Shown: piece by piece, positions 1 to 5,559 of the stretch
Position numbering within the stretch: the stretch's first letter is position 1
How the letters are laid out: every line of letters begins with the position of its first letter
Source of the DNA: Atopobium sp. UBA6362
GTDB lineage: Bacteria > Actinomycetota > Coriobacteriia > Coriobacteriales > Atopobiaceae
DNA: 5,559 nt
Assembly: GCA_002440065.1 (NCBI GenBank)
Contig: DJRK01000119.1
Coordinates: forward strand, 17,564 to 23,122
Direction: 5' to 3'
The notes under the pieces: generated by a model
The model's input: the letters and a program-made list of their open reading frames with translations, nothing else
Databases searched by the model: none
What the model was told of the DNA's origin: nothing
Made by a program: the position numbers and the translations under genes

Positions 1-889
1 CGCGGAACGTCTGGCACAGGGCCCGCAGGATCTTCACGTCCATCCAGTCCAGCCCCATCGCGTCGATCTCGAAGAACTCGAGGGCCTCGGAGGCGACCTC
101 CCATGTGATGTCTCCGGAGGCCTTCACGGTCGCGTAGTCGCGGACGCGCTTGAGGAGACGGTTCGCGAGGCGCGGCGTGCCGCGGGAACGGGACGCGATC
201 TCGAGCGCGCCCTCTTTGTCGATCATGACGCCCAAGATCGTGGCAGAGCGGGTCACGATCTCTGCCAGCTCCTCAGGAGTGTAGTAATCGAGACGGTACG
301 AGATGCCAAAGCGGTCGCGCAGCGGCCCCGTGAGCAGGCCCGTCCTCGTGGTCGCGCCCACGAGCGTGAACCGCGGGACGTCGATCCTGATGGAGCGGGC
401 CGCGGGACCCTTGCCTATGACGATGTCCAGGAAGAAATCCTCCATCGCGGGGTAGAGAATCTCCTCGATCTGATGGTTGAGGCGGTGGATCTCGTCCACG
501 AAGAGGACGTCGCCCTCCTCGAGGTTCGTGAGGATGGCGGCGAGGTCGCCCGCGCGCTCGATCGCGGGGCCCGAGGTCGTATGGAGCTTCGCGCCCATCT
601 CGTTCGCCACGATGCCGGCGAGCGTCGTCTTGCCCAGGCCCGGGGGGCCCGAGAAGATCACGTGGTCGAGCGGCTCGTTGCGGCTTTTCGCGGCCTCGAT
701 GAGGACCTTGAGGTTCGCGCAGACACGCTCCTGGCCGCAGTACTCGTCGAGCGTCTTGGGCCGCAGGCTCCTATCCTGGTCGAGGTCGTCGCCCGTGAGC
801 TCGCCGGTCACCGCGCGGTCGTGCGCGCCGCCGAGGCTCTGGACGGGCGTCGCCCCAAAGAGGTCCTTCTCATCGGCCTCCCACATCAT
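1..889 (-). CDS. ruvB: RuvB, Holliday junction branch-migration ATPase (3' end cut off by window edge)
   Basis: RuvB is the AAA+ motor that forms hexameric rings on DNA and, loaded by RuvA, drives branch migration of Holliday junctions in the cytoplasm. About 296 codons are present; the family is usually about 340-350 residues, so most of the C-terminal winged-helix domain lies beyond the left edge. Seen in the translation: Walker A GPPGLGKTT at residues 81-89, Walker B DEIHR at 132-136, a sensor/arginine-finger segment GATTRTGLLTGPLRDRFG at 178-195, and RGTPRLANRLLKRVRD at 236-251. The start is the first of two tandem ATG codons (889-887 and 886-884). The first overlaps the ruvA stop as ATGA, which suggests translational coupling. 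A modest GGGGAG ribosome binding site lies 6 nt upstream at 896-901. The residue before PLRDRFG is Gly where I expect Ser; otherwise the protein looks ordinary and functional. The identification is secure; the choice between the two ATGs is not resolved. Confidence 0.97.
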   Translation of the reverse strand, partial: MMWEADEKDLFGATPVQSLGGAHDRAVTGELTGDDLDQDRSLRPKTLDEYCGQERVCANLKVLIEAAKSRNEPLDHVIFSGPPGLGKTTLAGIVANEMGAKLHTTSGPAIERAGDLAAILTNLEEGDVLFVDEIHRLNHQIEEILYPAMEDFFLDIVIGKGPAARSIRIDVPRFTLVGATTRTGLLTGPLRDRFGISYRLDYYTPEELAEIVTRSATILGVMIDKEGALEIASRSRGTPRLANRLLKRVRDYATVKASGDITWEVASEALEFFEIDAMGLDWMDVKILRALCQTFR

Positions 890-1524
890 TTACCACTCCC
901 CAGGCGCTTGAGCGCGTAGGAGAGCGCCGCCTCGATGGTACGGGCGCCCGCCTCCTCGCGGCCCTCGAGCGCGAGCTCGGCCTCCTGGACCGTGAAGCCC
1001 ATGGAAAGAAGGGCCTCTGTCGCCTCGGCGTCGACGGAGGCCGCCTTTTGCTTGCCGGTGAAATCGATCTGCCCGGGCGCGGGGGACGTGAGCCCCACGA
1101 GGCCCCTGAGCGCGGCGTTCTTTGAGAAGACGTCGGAGAGCTCGACGAGCAGGCGCGAGGCCTTCTTCTTGCCCACGCCGGGCACCTGCGCCATCCGGGC
1201 CGAGTCCTGGCTCGAGACGACCTGGGCGAGCTGGGCGGGGCCGAACGTCGAGAGCACCGAGAGCGCGAGCTTGGGGCCCACGCCAGAGATGGCACGGAGC
1301 TGGTCGAAGAGCGCGCGCTCCTCGCGCGTGGAGAAGCCGTAGAGCTCCATCGCGTCCTCGCGCACGATCATGCGCGTGAGGACTGTGACCCCCGCCTCGC
1401 CTGCGGGAGGAAGGGAAGCGGCGGTCGTGGACGAAACGCCGAGCTCGTAGCCGACCCCGGCGACGTCGAGCACGATATGGGTAGGCATCACTTCGACGAG
1501 CGTGCCGGTAAGCTGGACGATCAC
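886..1524 (-). CDS. ruvA: RuvA, Holliday junction-binding subunit
   Basis: RuvA binds four-way junctions as a tetramer, holds them open and flat, and recruits RuvB for branch migration. The 212-residue length is normal for the family. Domain I (about 1-64) is the OB fold, beginning MIVQLTGTL and ending REDAMELYGF; its E56 and D57 correspond to the acidic pin of E. coli RuvA. Domain II (about 70-135) has two helix-hairpin-helix motifs, ISGVGPK at 79-85 and VPGVGKKKA at 114-122. A variable linker (about 136-160) leads to the RuvB-contacting domain III (about 163-212), with TEALLSMGF and a closing SYALKRLG. The start is GTG at 1524, chosen because it gives the canonical N-terminus and lies 8 nt after a perfect AGGAGG (1533-1538). 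That GTG overlaps the ruvC TGA stop by 4 nt (GTGA, 1521-1524), and its own TGA overlaps the ruvB ATG (886-889). It is the middle gene of ruvCAB. Confidence 0.97.
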   Translation of the reverse strand: MIVQLTGTLVEVMPTHIVLDVAGVGYELGVSSTTAASLPPAGEAGVTVLTRMIVREDAMELYGFSTREERALFDQLRAISGVGPKLALSVLSTFGPAQLAQVVSSQDSARMAQVPGVGKKKASRLLVELSDVFSKNAALRGLVGLTSPAPGQIDFTGKQKAASVDAEATEALLSMGFTVQEAELALEGREEAGARTIEAALSYALKRLGSGK

Positions 1525-2027
1525 GGTTCGTACCTCCTGGCAAGGCCAAGGCTCTTCGTTCGGGTAAGGTTCGCGTGGCAGACCGCGGCGGCTAGGGCGT
1601 CGGCCGCGTGGTCCGGGTGCGGCTCATGGTCGAGGGCGAGCACGTTCTTCACCATGTACATGACCTGGCGCTTATCGGCGGCGCCGGTGCCCACGACGGC
1701 CTGCTTGATCTGCATGGGCGTGTACTCCCCCACCGAAAGGCCCGCTTTCGCGCATGCCACGATGGCGACGCCGCGCGCCTGGGCCGTCGCGATGGCAGAC
1801 TTCGTGTTCTCGCCGAAGTAGACGTTCTCGATGGCGAGCTCCGTGGGGCCGAAGCGCTCGATCACCTGGTGCACCTCGTCGTAGATCCGCCCCAGGCGCG
1901 AGTCGATGGACTCGGACGCCTTGGTCGCCACGCAGCCGTAGGCGCGGGCCCGGCATAGGGAACCCCTCGTCTCGACCACGCCCCAGCCCGTATGGGCAAG
2001 ACCCGGGTCGATCCCCAAGATGACCAT
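1521..2027 (-). CDS. ruvC: RuvC, Holliday junction resolvase
   Basis: RuvC is the dimeric, Mg2+-dependent endonuclease that nicks opposite strands of a Holliday junction and resolves the RuvAB-bound intermediate. The protein is 168 residues with the RNase H-like fold signature. With the start used here the acidic site falls at D7 (GIDPG), E67 (IENVYFG), H140 and D143 (PHPDHAADALA), which fits the D, E, (D/H)xxD pattern of known RuvC proteins. An in-frame GTG at 2036 would add three residues, but it lies inside the GGAGGTG ribosome binding site itself. ATG at 2027 is therefore preferred, 8 nt after GGGAGG. It is the first gene of ruvCAB and its stop overlaps the ruvA start. An SOS-type palindrome and a promoter candidate lie directly upstream, so induction by DNA damage is likely. 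All catalytic residues are present and nothing looks unusual. Confidence 0.97.
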   Translation of the reverse strand: MVILGIDPGLAHTGWGVVETRGSLCRARAYGCVATKASESIDSRLGRIYDEVHQVIERFGPTELAIENVYFGENTKSAIATAQARGVAIVACAKAGLSVGEYTPMQIKQAVVGTGAADKRQVMYMVKNVLALDHEPHPDHAADALAAAVCHANLTRTKSLGLARRYEP

Positions 2028-2035
2028 GTGCCGCA

Positions 2036-2041
2036 CCTCCC
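2036..2041 (-). promoter_or_regulatory. Ribosome binding site that decides the ruvC start
   Basis: GGGAGG on the minus strand lies 8 nt upstream of ATG at 2027-2025. The alternative in-frame GTG (2036-2034) uses the last G of this element, so it cannot be served by it. This supports the shorter RuvC starting MVILGID. Confidence 0.8.
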
Positions 2042-2051
2042 GCCTTAATCT

Positions 2052-2067
2052 TAGAACGCTCGTTCTA
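2052..2067. promoter_or_regulatory. LexA/SOS box upstream of ruvCAB
   Basis: The 16-bp sequence TAGAAC-GCTC-GTTCTA (plus strand) is an inverted repeat with perfect 6-bp arms, and its core is GAAC-N4-GTTC. Gram-positive and actinobacterial LexA (DinR) sites have the consensus CGAAC-N4-GTTCG, often written CGAACRNRYGTTYC. Read on the minus strand, 12 of these 14 positions match; only the outermost C and its symmetric partner differ (A and T). It sits 24 bp before the ruvC ATG and directly next to a -10 candidate, where bound LexA would block transcription. ruv genes are known SOS targets in several bacteria. The palindrome is seen directly; LexA binding is inferred. Confidence 0.82.
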
Positions 2068-2075
2068 TCCTAACA
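2067..2075 (-). promoter_or_regulatory. Extended -10 promoter candidate for ruvCAB
   Basis: On the minus strand, TGT followed by TAGGAT resembles an extended -10 element (TGn plus a 4/6 match to TATAAT). I see no convincing -35 hexamer 16-18 bp upstream. Transcription would start near 2060, inside the SOS palindrome, giving a leader of about 33 nt that includes the GGGAGG site. The arrangement fits a LexA-repressed promoter, but the match is weak and TAAGAT at 2053-2048 is an alternative. Confidence 0.4.
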
Positions 2076-2095
2076 CAGGAGAAGCGGGCACAGGG

Positions 2096-3904
2096 CTAAT
2101 TCTGCGAGAAGGGCCCCGACCAGTCGATGCCGAAGGGCCCCGATCCGTTGCCGCCCTTCTTACCGGCGGTCGGGGGCTGCTCCTGCGGCCCAGGGACCTG
2201 GCCAAGAAGCCCGAAGAGCTCCAAGGCCTCGCCGAACCCACGGGCCGAGCCCTCCTGCGACCCCTCGCGGGTCTGCGCCTCCTCGGAGATCTTCTGCGCG
2301 ATGCCCTCGAGGTCGAGACGCTCCTTCGCCGAGCGAACGCGGTCGCGCCAAGAAAGGCCGATGGGAGAGCGCGCCTCGTCGAGCGTCTTTGAGGACAGGA
2401 CGGGGGCAAGCAGTCGGCCTGGGAGCTCGGCCATGCTCGCGCGCGCGACGGATACGATGGTCCGGGCAAGGCCTTCGTCGCCCGTCTCCTGGGCGATCTG
2501 GGTGAGCGGGCGCTCCCACTCGATGTAGCTCGAGAGCGCGTAGTCGAGCACCTCGAGCCTCGACTCGGGGTCGCGGGCGACCTTGGAGAGGCCGGGGACG
2601 TCCTCGACGTCGTAACGGTCCCGAGCGGAAACGGGGATCACCGGCGAGACGGTGTTCCGCATGCGGCAGAGCGCGAGCGCGTCGGAGCGGTAGAGGTCGG
2701 CCAGGGGAAGGACGCTGCCGAGCTCGTAGGCACGGCCCCCGCCCAGCGCAAGGGCGGTCTTGTCGGCGCAGCCGAGGGTGCAGGCGCCCTGCACGCGCGC
2801 GGCGCTCGCCATGTGGGCAAAGGCCACGGCGCGGATGAGCTCAGGGTCGTCCCCGACCCGTCCCAGCTCATCGGTGCCGATCACGCGCGCGTCGAGGCGC
2901 AGGTTGCGCACGAGCCCGTCGTTGGCGGCGTCGGCCGCGGCATCGCCCGTCCTCAGCACCCACGGGCACACGTGCATGGGGCCCAGCGCGTCCACGGCGA
3001 CGCAGCACACGAGCATGGGAAGCAGGCCCCCGTCCAGGAGCACGTGGGCGTCGGTCTTGCCCAGCTGCGACACGAGGGCGCGCGTGCCCTGGACCGCGGC
3101 CTCCCAAGCCATGAACGTGGGGTCGTAGACCTGGGGCTCGAGCGCGCCCGCGAGCGGGCCCTCCGCGCCCTTGTCCATCTCGAAGCACATGAGCGCCTCC
3201 TCGAAGGCGGGCGCCTGAGCCGCGATCTGGCCCCACGGGGCGACGGCGAAGCTCGAGCCGGTGAACACCTCGCAGTCGCAGCAACCCAGGCCGCCCACGC
3301 CCACGACCCAGGCGGCCATCGCGTCGGCGTCCTTGGAAAAGCGCGACTCCGCGAGCGAGCATCCCATGGCGCTCTCGGGGTCGTCGGCAGCGAAGCCGTA
3401 CGTGGAGATGAACACGACCGCGTCGACCTTGTAGTCGTACTGCACGAAGTCGGCGAGGTCCTCGTAGGTGAACGCGATCCCCAGGTCGAGCCCGCCCGCC
3501 TGGAGCACAGGCAGCGTGAGGCCGCTCGCCTCGGGCCCGCCGTTCTGCTGCGCGGCCTCCTCGGCGGCGGACTTCACCTGGGCCAGGAGACGCAAGGGCA
3601 CGACGGAGTCGCCGTCGAGGTAGAGGGCCTCGAAGACGGGGTCGTCGTCGAGCGCCACGGCGACGGGCACGAGCGCCGGGCACGCGAGCCGCGGGGCAAG
3701 AGAGGAGAGCGCCTGGGCCGCATCCGCGAAGAAGCCCTCGCGGTCGGCCGCGGAAACGCCGGAAAGGCCGGTGAGTGCCGTGATCGGGTACACGACGAGC
3801 TCGGCCCCCTGGCTCGCCGCCCGGGCCGACCAATCGGCCATCTTGTCGCACGAGGCGGCGAAATCGCCCGCCCGGGTCTCCAACTGTGCCACGCAGATCT
3901 TCAT
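2096..3904 (-). CDS. NadE-like two-domain protein with both active sites degenerate (putative pseudoenzyme)
   Basis: The architecture is that of glutamine-dependent NAD+ synthetase: an N-terminal nitrilase-type glutaminase (about 1-245) and a C-terminal PP-loop ATP-pyrophosphatase domain (about 260-520). The start MKICVAQL and LVVYPITALTG (36-46) align with the usual N-terminus and FPELALTG, but the catalytic Glu is I41. TYED (146-149) stands where ICED carries the nucleophile, so Cys is Y147; K111 may be the triad Lys. The PP-loop SGGIDS aligns without gaps to DGGLLP (291-296), followed by a conserved AVDALG. TTGNKSE aligns to TLGCADK (376-382), and PLADLYRS (400-407) matches PIKDLYKT. Homology is clear, but amidohydrolase and adenylation activity are probably lost. 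The frame is intact with no internal stops. ATG at 3904 is chosen over upstream starts because it gives the canonical N-terminus 6 nt after AGGAGG. A Pro/Gly-rich tail (about 569-602) ends the protein. It lies between dnaE and the ruv operon; its function is unknown. Confidence 0.85.
   Translation of the reverse strand: MKICVAQLETRAGDFAASCDKMADWSARAASQGAELVVYPITALTGLSGVSAADREGFFADAAQALSSLAPRLACPALVPVAVALDDDPVFEALYLDGDSVVPLRLLAQVKSAAEEAAQQNGGPEASGLTLPVLQAGGLDLGIAFTYEDLADFVQYDYKVDAVVFISTYGFAADDPESAMGCSLAESRFSKDADAMAAWVVGVGGLGCCDCEVFTGSSFAVAPWGQIAAQAPAFEEALMCFEMDKGAEGPLAGALEPQVYDPTFMAWEAAVQGTRALVSQLGKTDAHVLLDGGLLPMLVCCVAVDALGPMHVCPWVLRTGDAAADAANDGLVRNLRLDARVIGTDELGRVGDDPELIRAVAFAHMASAARVQGACTLGCADKTALALGGGRAYELGSVLPLADLYRSDALALCRMRNTVSPVIPVSARDRYDVEDVPGLSKVARDPESRLEVLDYALSSYIEWERPLTQIAQETGDEGLARTIVSVARASMAELPGRLLAPVLSSKTLDEARSPIGLSWRDRVRSAKERLDLEGIAQKISEEAQTREGSQEGSARGFGEALELFGLLGQVPGPQEQPPTAGKKGGNGSGPFGIDWSGPFSQN
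2108..2143 (-). repeat. Short direct repeat encoding SGPF twice in the NadE-like C-terminus
   Basis: The 12-mer GAAGGGCCCCGA (plus strand) occurs at 2108-2119 and again at 2132-2143, a period of 24 bp or 8 codons. It encodes SGPF at residues 588-591 and 596-599, separated by GIDW, just before the stop. It may be a small tandem duplication or a repeated peptide motif. Confidence 0.7.
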
Positions 3905-3991
3905 CGCTTGCCTCCTCGGCAGCCCTCGTATTCTCGTCTTCCCGGCCTCGACCCGCAATACACCGCAGATACCGAGGCCCAACCGTTCCCG
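3905..3991 (-). other. 87-bp intergenic gap between dnaE and the NadE-like gene
   Basis: Apart from the ribosome binding site at 3911-3916 the gap holds only weak signals. TTGCGG (3958-3953), 17 bp, then GAGAAT (3935-3930) is a poor sigma-A-type match (3/6 and 4/6). GGCCTCG (3979-3973) and CGAGGCC (3950-3944) can pair as a 7-bp stem with a 22-nt loop, but no U-tract follows, so I do not call a terminator. The NadE-like gene may be read through from dnaE or have its own weak promoter; the sequence does not decide. Confidence 0.3.
3911..3916 (-). promoter_or_regulatory. Strong ribosome binding site of the NadE-like gene
   Basis: A perfect AGGAGG on the minus strand lies 6 nt before ATG at 3904. 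It settles the start against the longer open frame reaching 3982, whose extra residues (an Arg/Gly-rich stretch) do not resemble a NadE N-terminus. It also argues that this gene is translated. Confidence 0.8.
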
Positions 3992-5559
3992 TTACGCGAC
4001 CAGGACCTTGCCTGAGCGGCCCACGGCGTCCGTGACCTCGGCCAGGAGCACCATGTTGCGGGCGTCGATGGTCGTGGGCAGGTCGAGCCGCATGATGTCG
4101 CCCGAGACGCTCTCCACGCGGACCTCGACGTGGTCGAGGCCGGGGTAGGACGTGAGGATCTTGTTCAGGTAGTCCATGCGGGAGCGCGTGAGCTGGCTCG
4201 CGGGGATGTTGATCTCAAGGACCTTGGGACGGTTCGTCGTGTCGTTTAGGACGAGTGGCTCCACGCTCATGCAGATGACCTGGTTTCCGCGGTCGCTTCG
4301 CTCGAGCTTGCCCGAGACCTTCACGAAGACGTCGCCCGACGTCTCCCCCGTCTCGGGGTCGACCTCGCCGGCGAGCGCGGCGGCGCACGTCTTGTAGAGC
4401 TTGGGGAAGATCACGAGCGTGACCTCGCCTTCCATGTCCTCCAAGGTGACGATGGCCATGGGGTCGCCGTTCTTCGTGGTCTTCTTCTGCACGGAGGAGA
4501 CCATGCCGGCGAAGCGCAGGACCTTGCCCTCGGGGACCTTGTACTGCTCGTGGACGCCGCCCTCGGGGTCGGTCACCTCGTCGGAGACCTCGATGTCGGC
4601 CAGCGAGTAGTCGCGGGCCTTGCACAGCGCGTACTCGTACGGGCGCAGCGGGTGGTCCGAGACGTACAGGCCCAGCACCTCGTGCTCGCGGGCGAGCTTG
4701 ACCGAGCGGTCCCATTCCACGCCGTCGGGCTCGGGGTTGTCCTCCTCGAAGCCCGCCCCCTCGACGTCGGCGAACATGTCGAACATGGAGACCTGCCCCG
4801 TCGCGCGGACCTTCTGGCGGCGCGTTGCGGCGTCGATGATGTTCTCGGGGTTGTTCTTGTCCACGAGCATCATGAGCTGCCGGCGCGTGTAGCCCGTCGA
4901 GTCGAAGGCGCCGGAGCAGATAAGGGCCTCGACCACGCGGCGGTTCGCCTGGCCGGAGTCCATGCGGTTCACGAAGTCGAAGAGGTCCTTGAAGTCTCCG
5001 CCGCGCTCGCGCTCGGCCATGATGGCCTCGCCCACCGACTCGCCCACGCCGCGGATGCCCGCGAAGCCGAAGCGGACGCCGTCGGGGGTCGCCGTGAAGT
5101 CGCGGCCGGACTCGTTGATGTCGGGCGGCAGGATAGCGACGCCCTCGCGGCGGTAGGCCGTGACGTAGTGGACGATCTTCTCGGTCTTGCCCATGTAGGA
5201 GGTGAGGACCGAGGCCATGTACTCCTTGGGGAAGTAGGCCTTGAGCCAGGCGGTCTGCATGACGAGGATGGCGTAGCCCGCCGAGTGCGACTTGTTGAAG
5301 GCGTAGGACGCGAACTCGAGGACGTCGTCCCAGATGCGCTGGGCGACCTCCTTCTTGTAGCCGTTCTCGACGGCGCCGTTGATCCAGTGGTCGTAGATGG
5401 TCTCGTCGGCGCCGTTGGCCTCCCAGTGGAAGATCTGGTCGGTCAGCATCTTGATCTTCTTCTTGGCCACCGGCTTGCGGATGCGCGAGTCGGACTCGCC
5501 GGGCGAGAAGTTCGACATCTTCATCGAGATCTGCATGACCTGTTCCTGGTAGACCATGG
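3992..5559 (-). CDS. dnaE: DNA polymerase III alpha subunit, C-terminal part (5' end beyond window)
   Basis: This is the replicative DNA polymerase (C family). About 522 codons are present of the ~1150-1200 usual for DnaE, ending at TAA (3994-3992). The catalytic aspartates and PHP domain lie upstream, outside the window. Numbering from the ATG at 5557, which is internal and not the start: VYQEQVMQI (2-10) and SYAFNKSHSAGYA (84-96) are polymerase/fingers signatures. FAGIRGVGESVGEAI (165-179) is the helix-hairpin-helix region. GQVSMFDMF (254-262) holds a beta-clamp-binding motif of the QxxhF type. EVLGLYVSDHPL (293-304) is the conserved segment before the OB fold (about 346-430, with RFAGMVSSVQ and TLEDMEGEV). 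A C-terminal domain (about 444-521) resembles that of actinobacterial DnaE1. The segment around residues 25-58 differs from the usual form, with RIRKPVAKKK where RRAMGKK is common and an apparent insertion after it. The frame is intact throughout. Confidence 0.97.
   Translation of the reverse strand, partial: MVYQEQVMQISMKMSNFSPGESDSRIRKPVAKKKIKMLTDQIFHWEANGADETIYDHWINGAVENGYKKEVAQRIWDDVLEFASYAFNKSHSAGYAILVMQTAWLKAYFPKEYMASVLTSYMGKTEKIVHYVTAYRREGVAILPPDINESGRDFTATPDGVRFGFAGIRGVGESVGEAIMAERERGGDFKDLFDFVNRMDSGQANRRVVEALICSGAFDSTGYTRRQLMMLVDKNNPENIIDAATRRQKVRATGQVSMFDMFADVEGAGFEEDNPEPDGVEWDRSVKLAREHEVLGLYVSDHPLRPYEYALCKARDYSLADIEVSDEVTDPEGGVHEQYKVPEGKVLRFAGMVSSVQKKTTKNGDPMAIVTLEDMEGEVTLVIFPKLYKTCAAALAGEVDPETGETSGDVFVKVSGKLERSDRGNQVICMSVEPLVLNDTTNRPKVLEINIPASQLTRSRMDYLNKILTSYPGLDHVEVRVESVSGDIMRLDLPTTIDARNMVLLAEVTDAVGRSGKVLVA
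4781..4795 (-). other. Internal beta-clamp-binding motif in DnaE
   Basis: The codons read QVSMF, preceded by Gly and followed by DMF. The site lies between the helix-hairpin-helix region and the OB fold, where E. coli DnaE carries QADMF and mycobacterial DnaE1 a GQFDLF-type motif. It fits the QxxhF clamp-binding consensus and would tether the polymerase to the sliding clamp. The motif is seen; the binding is inferred from the family. Confidence 0.75.

Noticed and set aside
473..919. Plus-strand open frames opposite ruvB
   Set aside because: The minus strand encodes an unmistakable RuvB with Walker A, Walker B and arginine-finger segments; the plus-strand products have no recognisable motif.
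2028..2036. GTG start for ruvC at 2036
   Set aside because: The GTG is part of the GGAGGTG ribosome binding site; ATG at 2027 has correct spacing and places the first catalytic Asp at residue 7.
2052..2067. The TAGAAC/GTTCTA palindrome as a terminator hairpin of the NadE-like gene
   Set aside because: The stem is short and A/T-rich, lacks a following U-tract, and matches the LexA operator pattern much better.
2096..3904. Calling the NadE-like gene a pseudogene or a working nadE
   Set aside because: There is no frameshift or internal stop, so pseudogene is not supported. The loss of Glu, Cys and the SGGxDS motif means a functional nadE label is not supported either.
3944..3979. Rho-independent terminator after dnaE
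   Set aside because: The 7-bp stem has a 22-nt loop and no U-tract; such stems arise easily by chance in G+C-rich DNA.
3905..3982. 26-residue N-terminal extension of the NadE-like protein from a start at 3982
   Set aside because: The extension does not resemble any NadE N-terminus, while ATG at 3904 follows a perfect AGGAGG and begins with the family-typical MKICVAQL.
2813..4015. 400-codon open frame on the plus strand opposite the NadE-like gene
   Set aside because: It is a shadow of a G+C-rich gene: composition is dominated by Arg, Gly, His, Ala, Val and Glu, no family motif is visible, and it runs through the intergenic gap into dnaE. The minus-strand frame has clear homology.

Overview
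The window is a G+C-rich bacterial chromosome segment in which every supported gene lies on the minus strand. In transcription order (right to left) these are the C-terminal part of dnaE, a full-length gene for a NadE-like protein, ruvC, ruvA and the first ~296 codons of ruvB. The codon bias, the DnaE and RuvB sequences, strong AGGAGG-type ribosome binding sites and a GAAC-N4-GTTC SOS box point to an actinobacterium. I favour the class Coriobacteriia (Olsenella/Atopobium/Collinsella-like), but this is inferred from sequence style and was not searched.

Layout. Positions 5559-3992 hold the last ~522 codons of the replicative DNA polymerase III alpha subunit: end of the fingers, helix-hairpin-helix region, internal clamp-binding motif, OB fold and C-terminal domain. 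The catalytic aspartates lie outside the window. An 87-bp gap follows. Positions 3904-2096 encode a 602-residue protein with the two-domain architecture of glutamine-dependent NAD+ synthetase, but the key residues of both active sites are replaced. A 68-bp gap (2095-2028) carries an extended -10 candidate and a palindromic LexA-type box. From 2027 to the left edge runs a tightly coupled ruvC-ruvA-ruvB operon with 4-nt stop/start overlaps at both junctions (GTGA, ATGA).

How they work together. RuvA and RuvB form the Holliday-junction branch-migration motor and RuvC is the resolvase; together with the SOS-type operator this is a DNA-damage-inducible recombination operon. DnaE is the replicative polymerase.

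The outlier, and the most interesting item, is the NadE-like gene between them. Its frame is open and it has a strong ribosome binding site, yet it has lost the nitrilase-type Glu and Cys and the SGGxDS PP-loop signature. It looks like a maintained pseudoenzyme of unknown role rather than a working NAD+ synthetase. No RNA genes, mobile elements or CRISPR arrays were seen, and no stretch over 300 bases lacks a gene.
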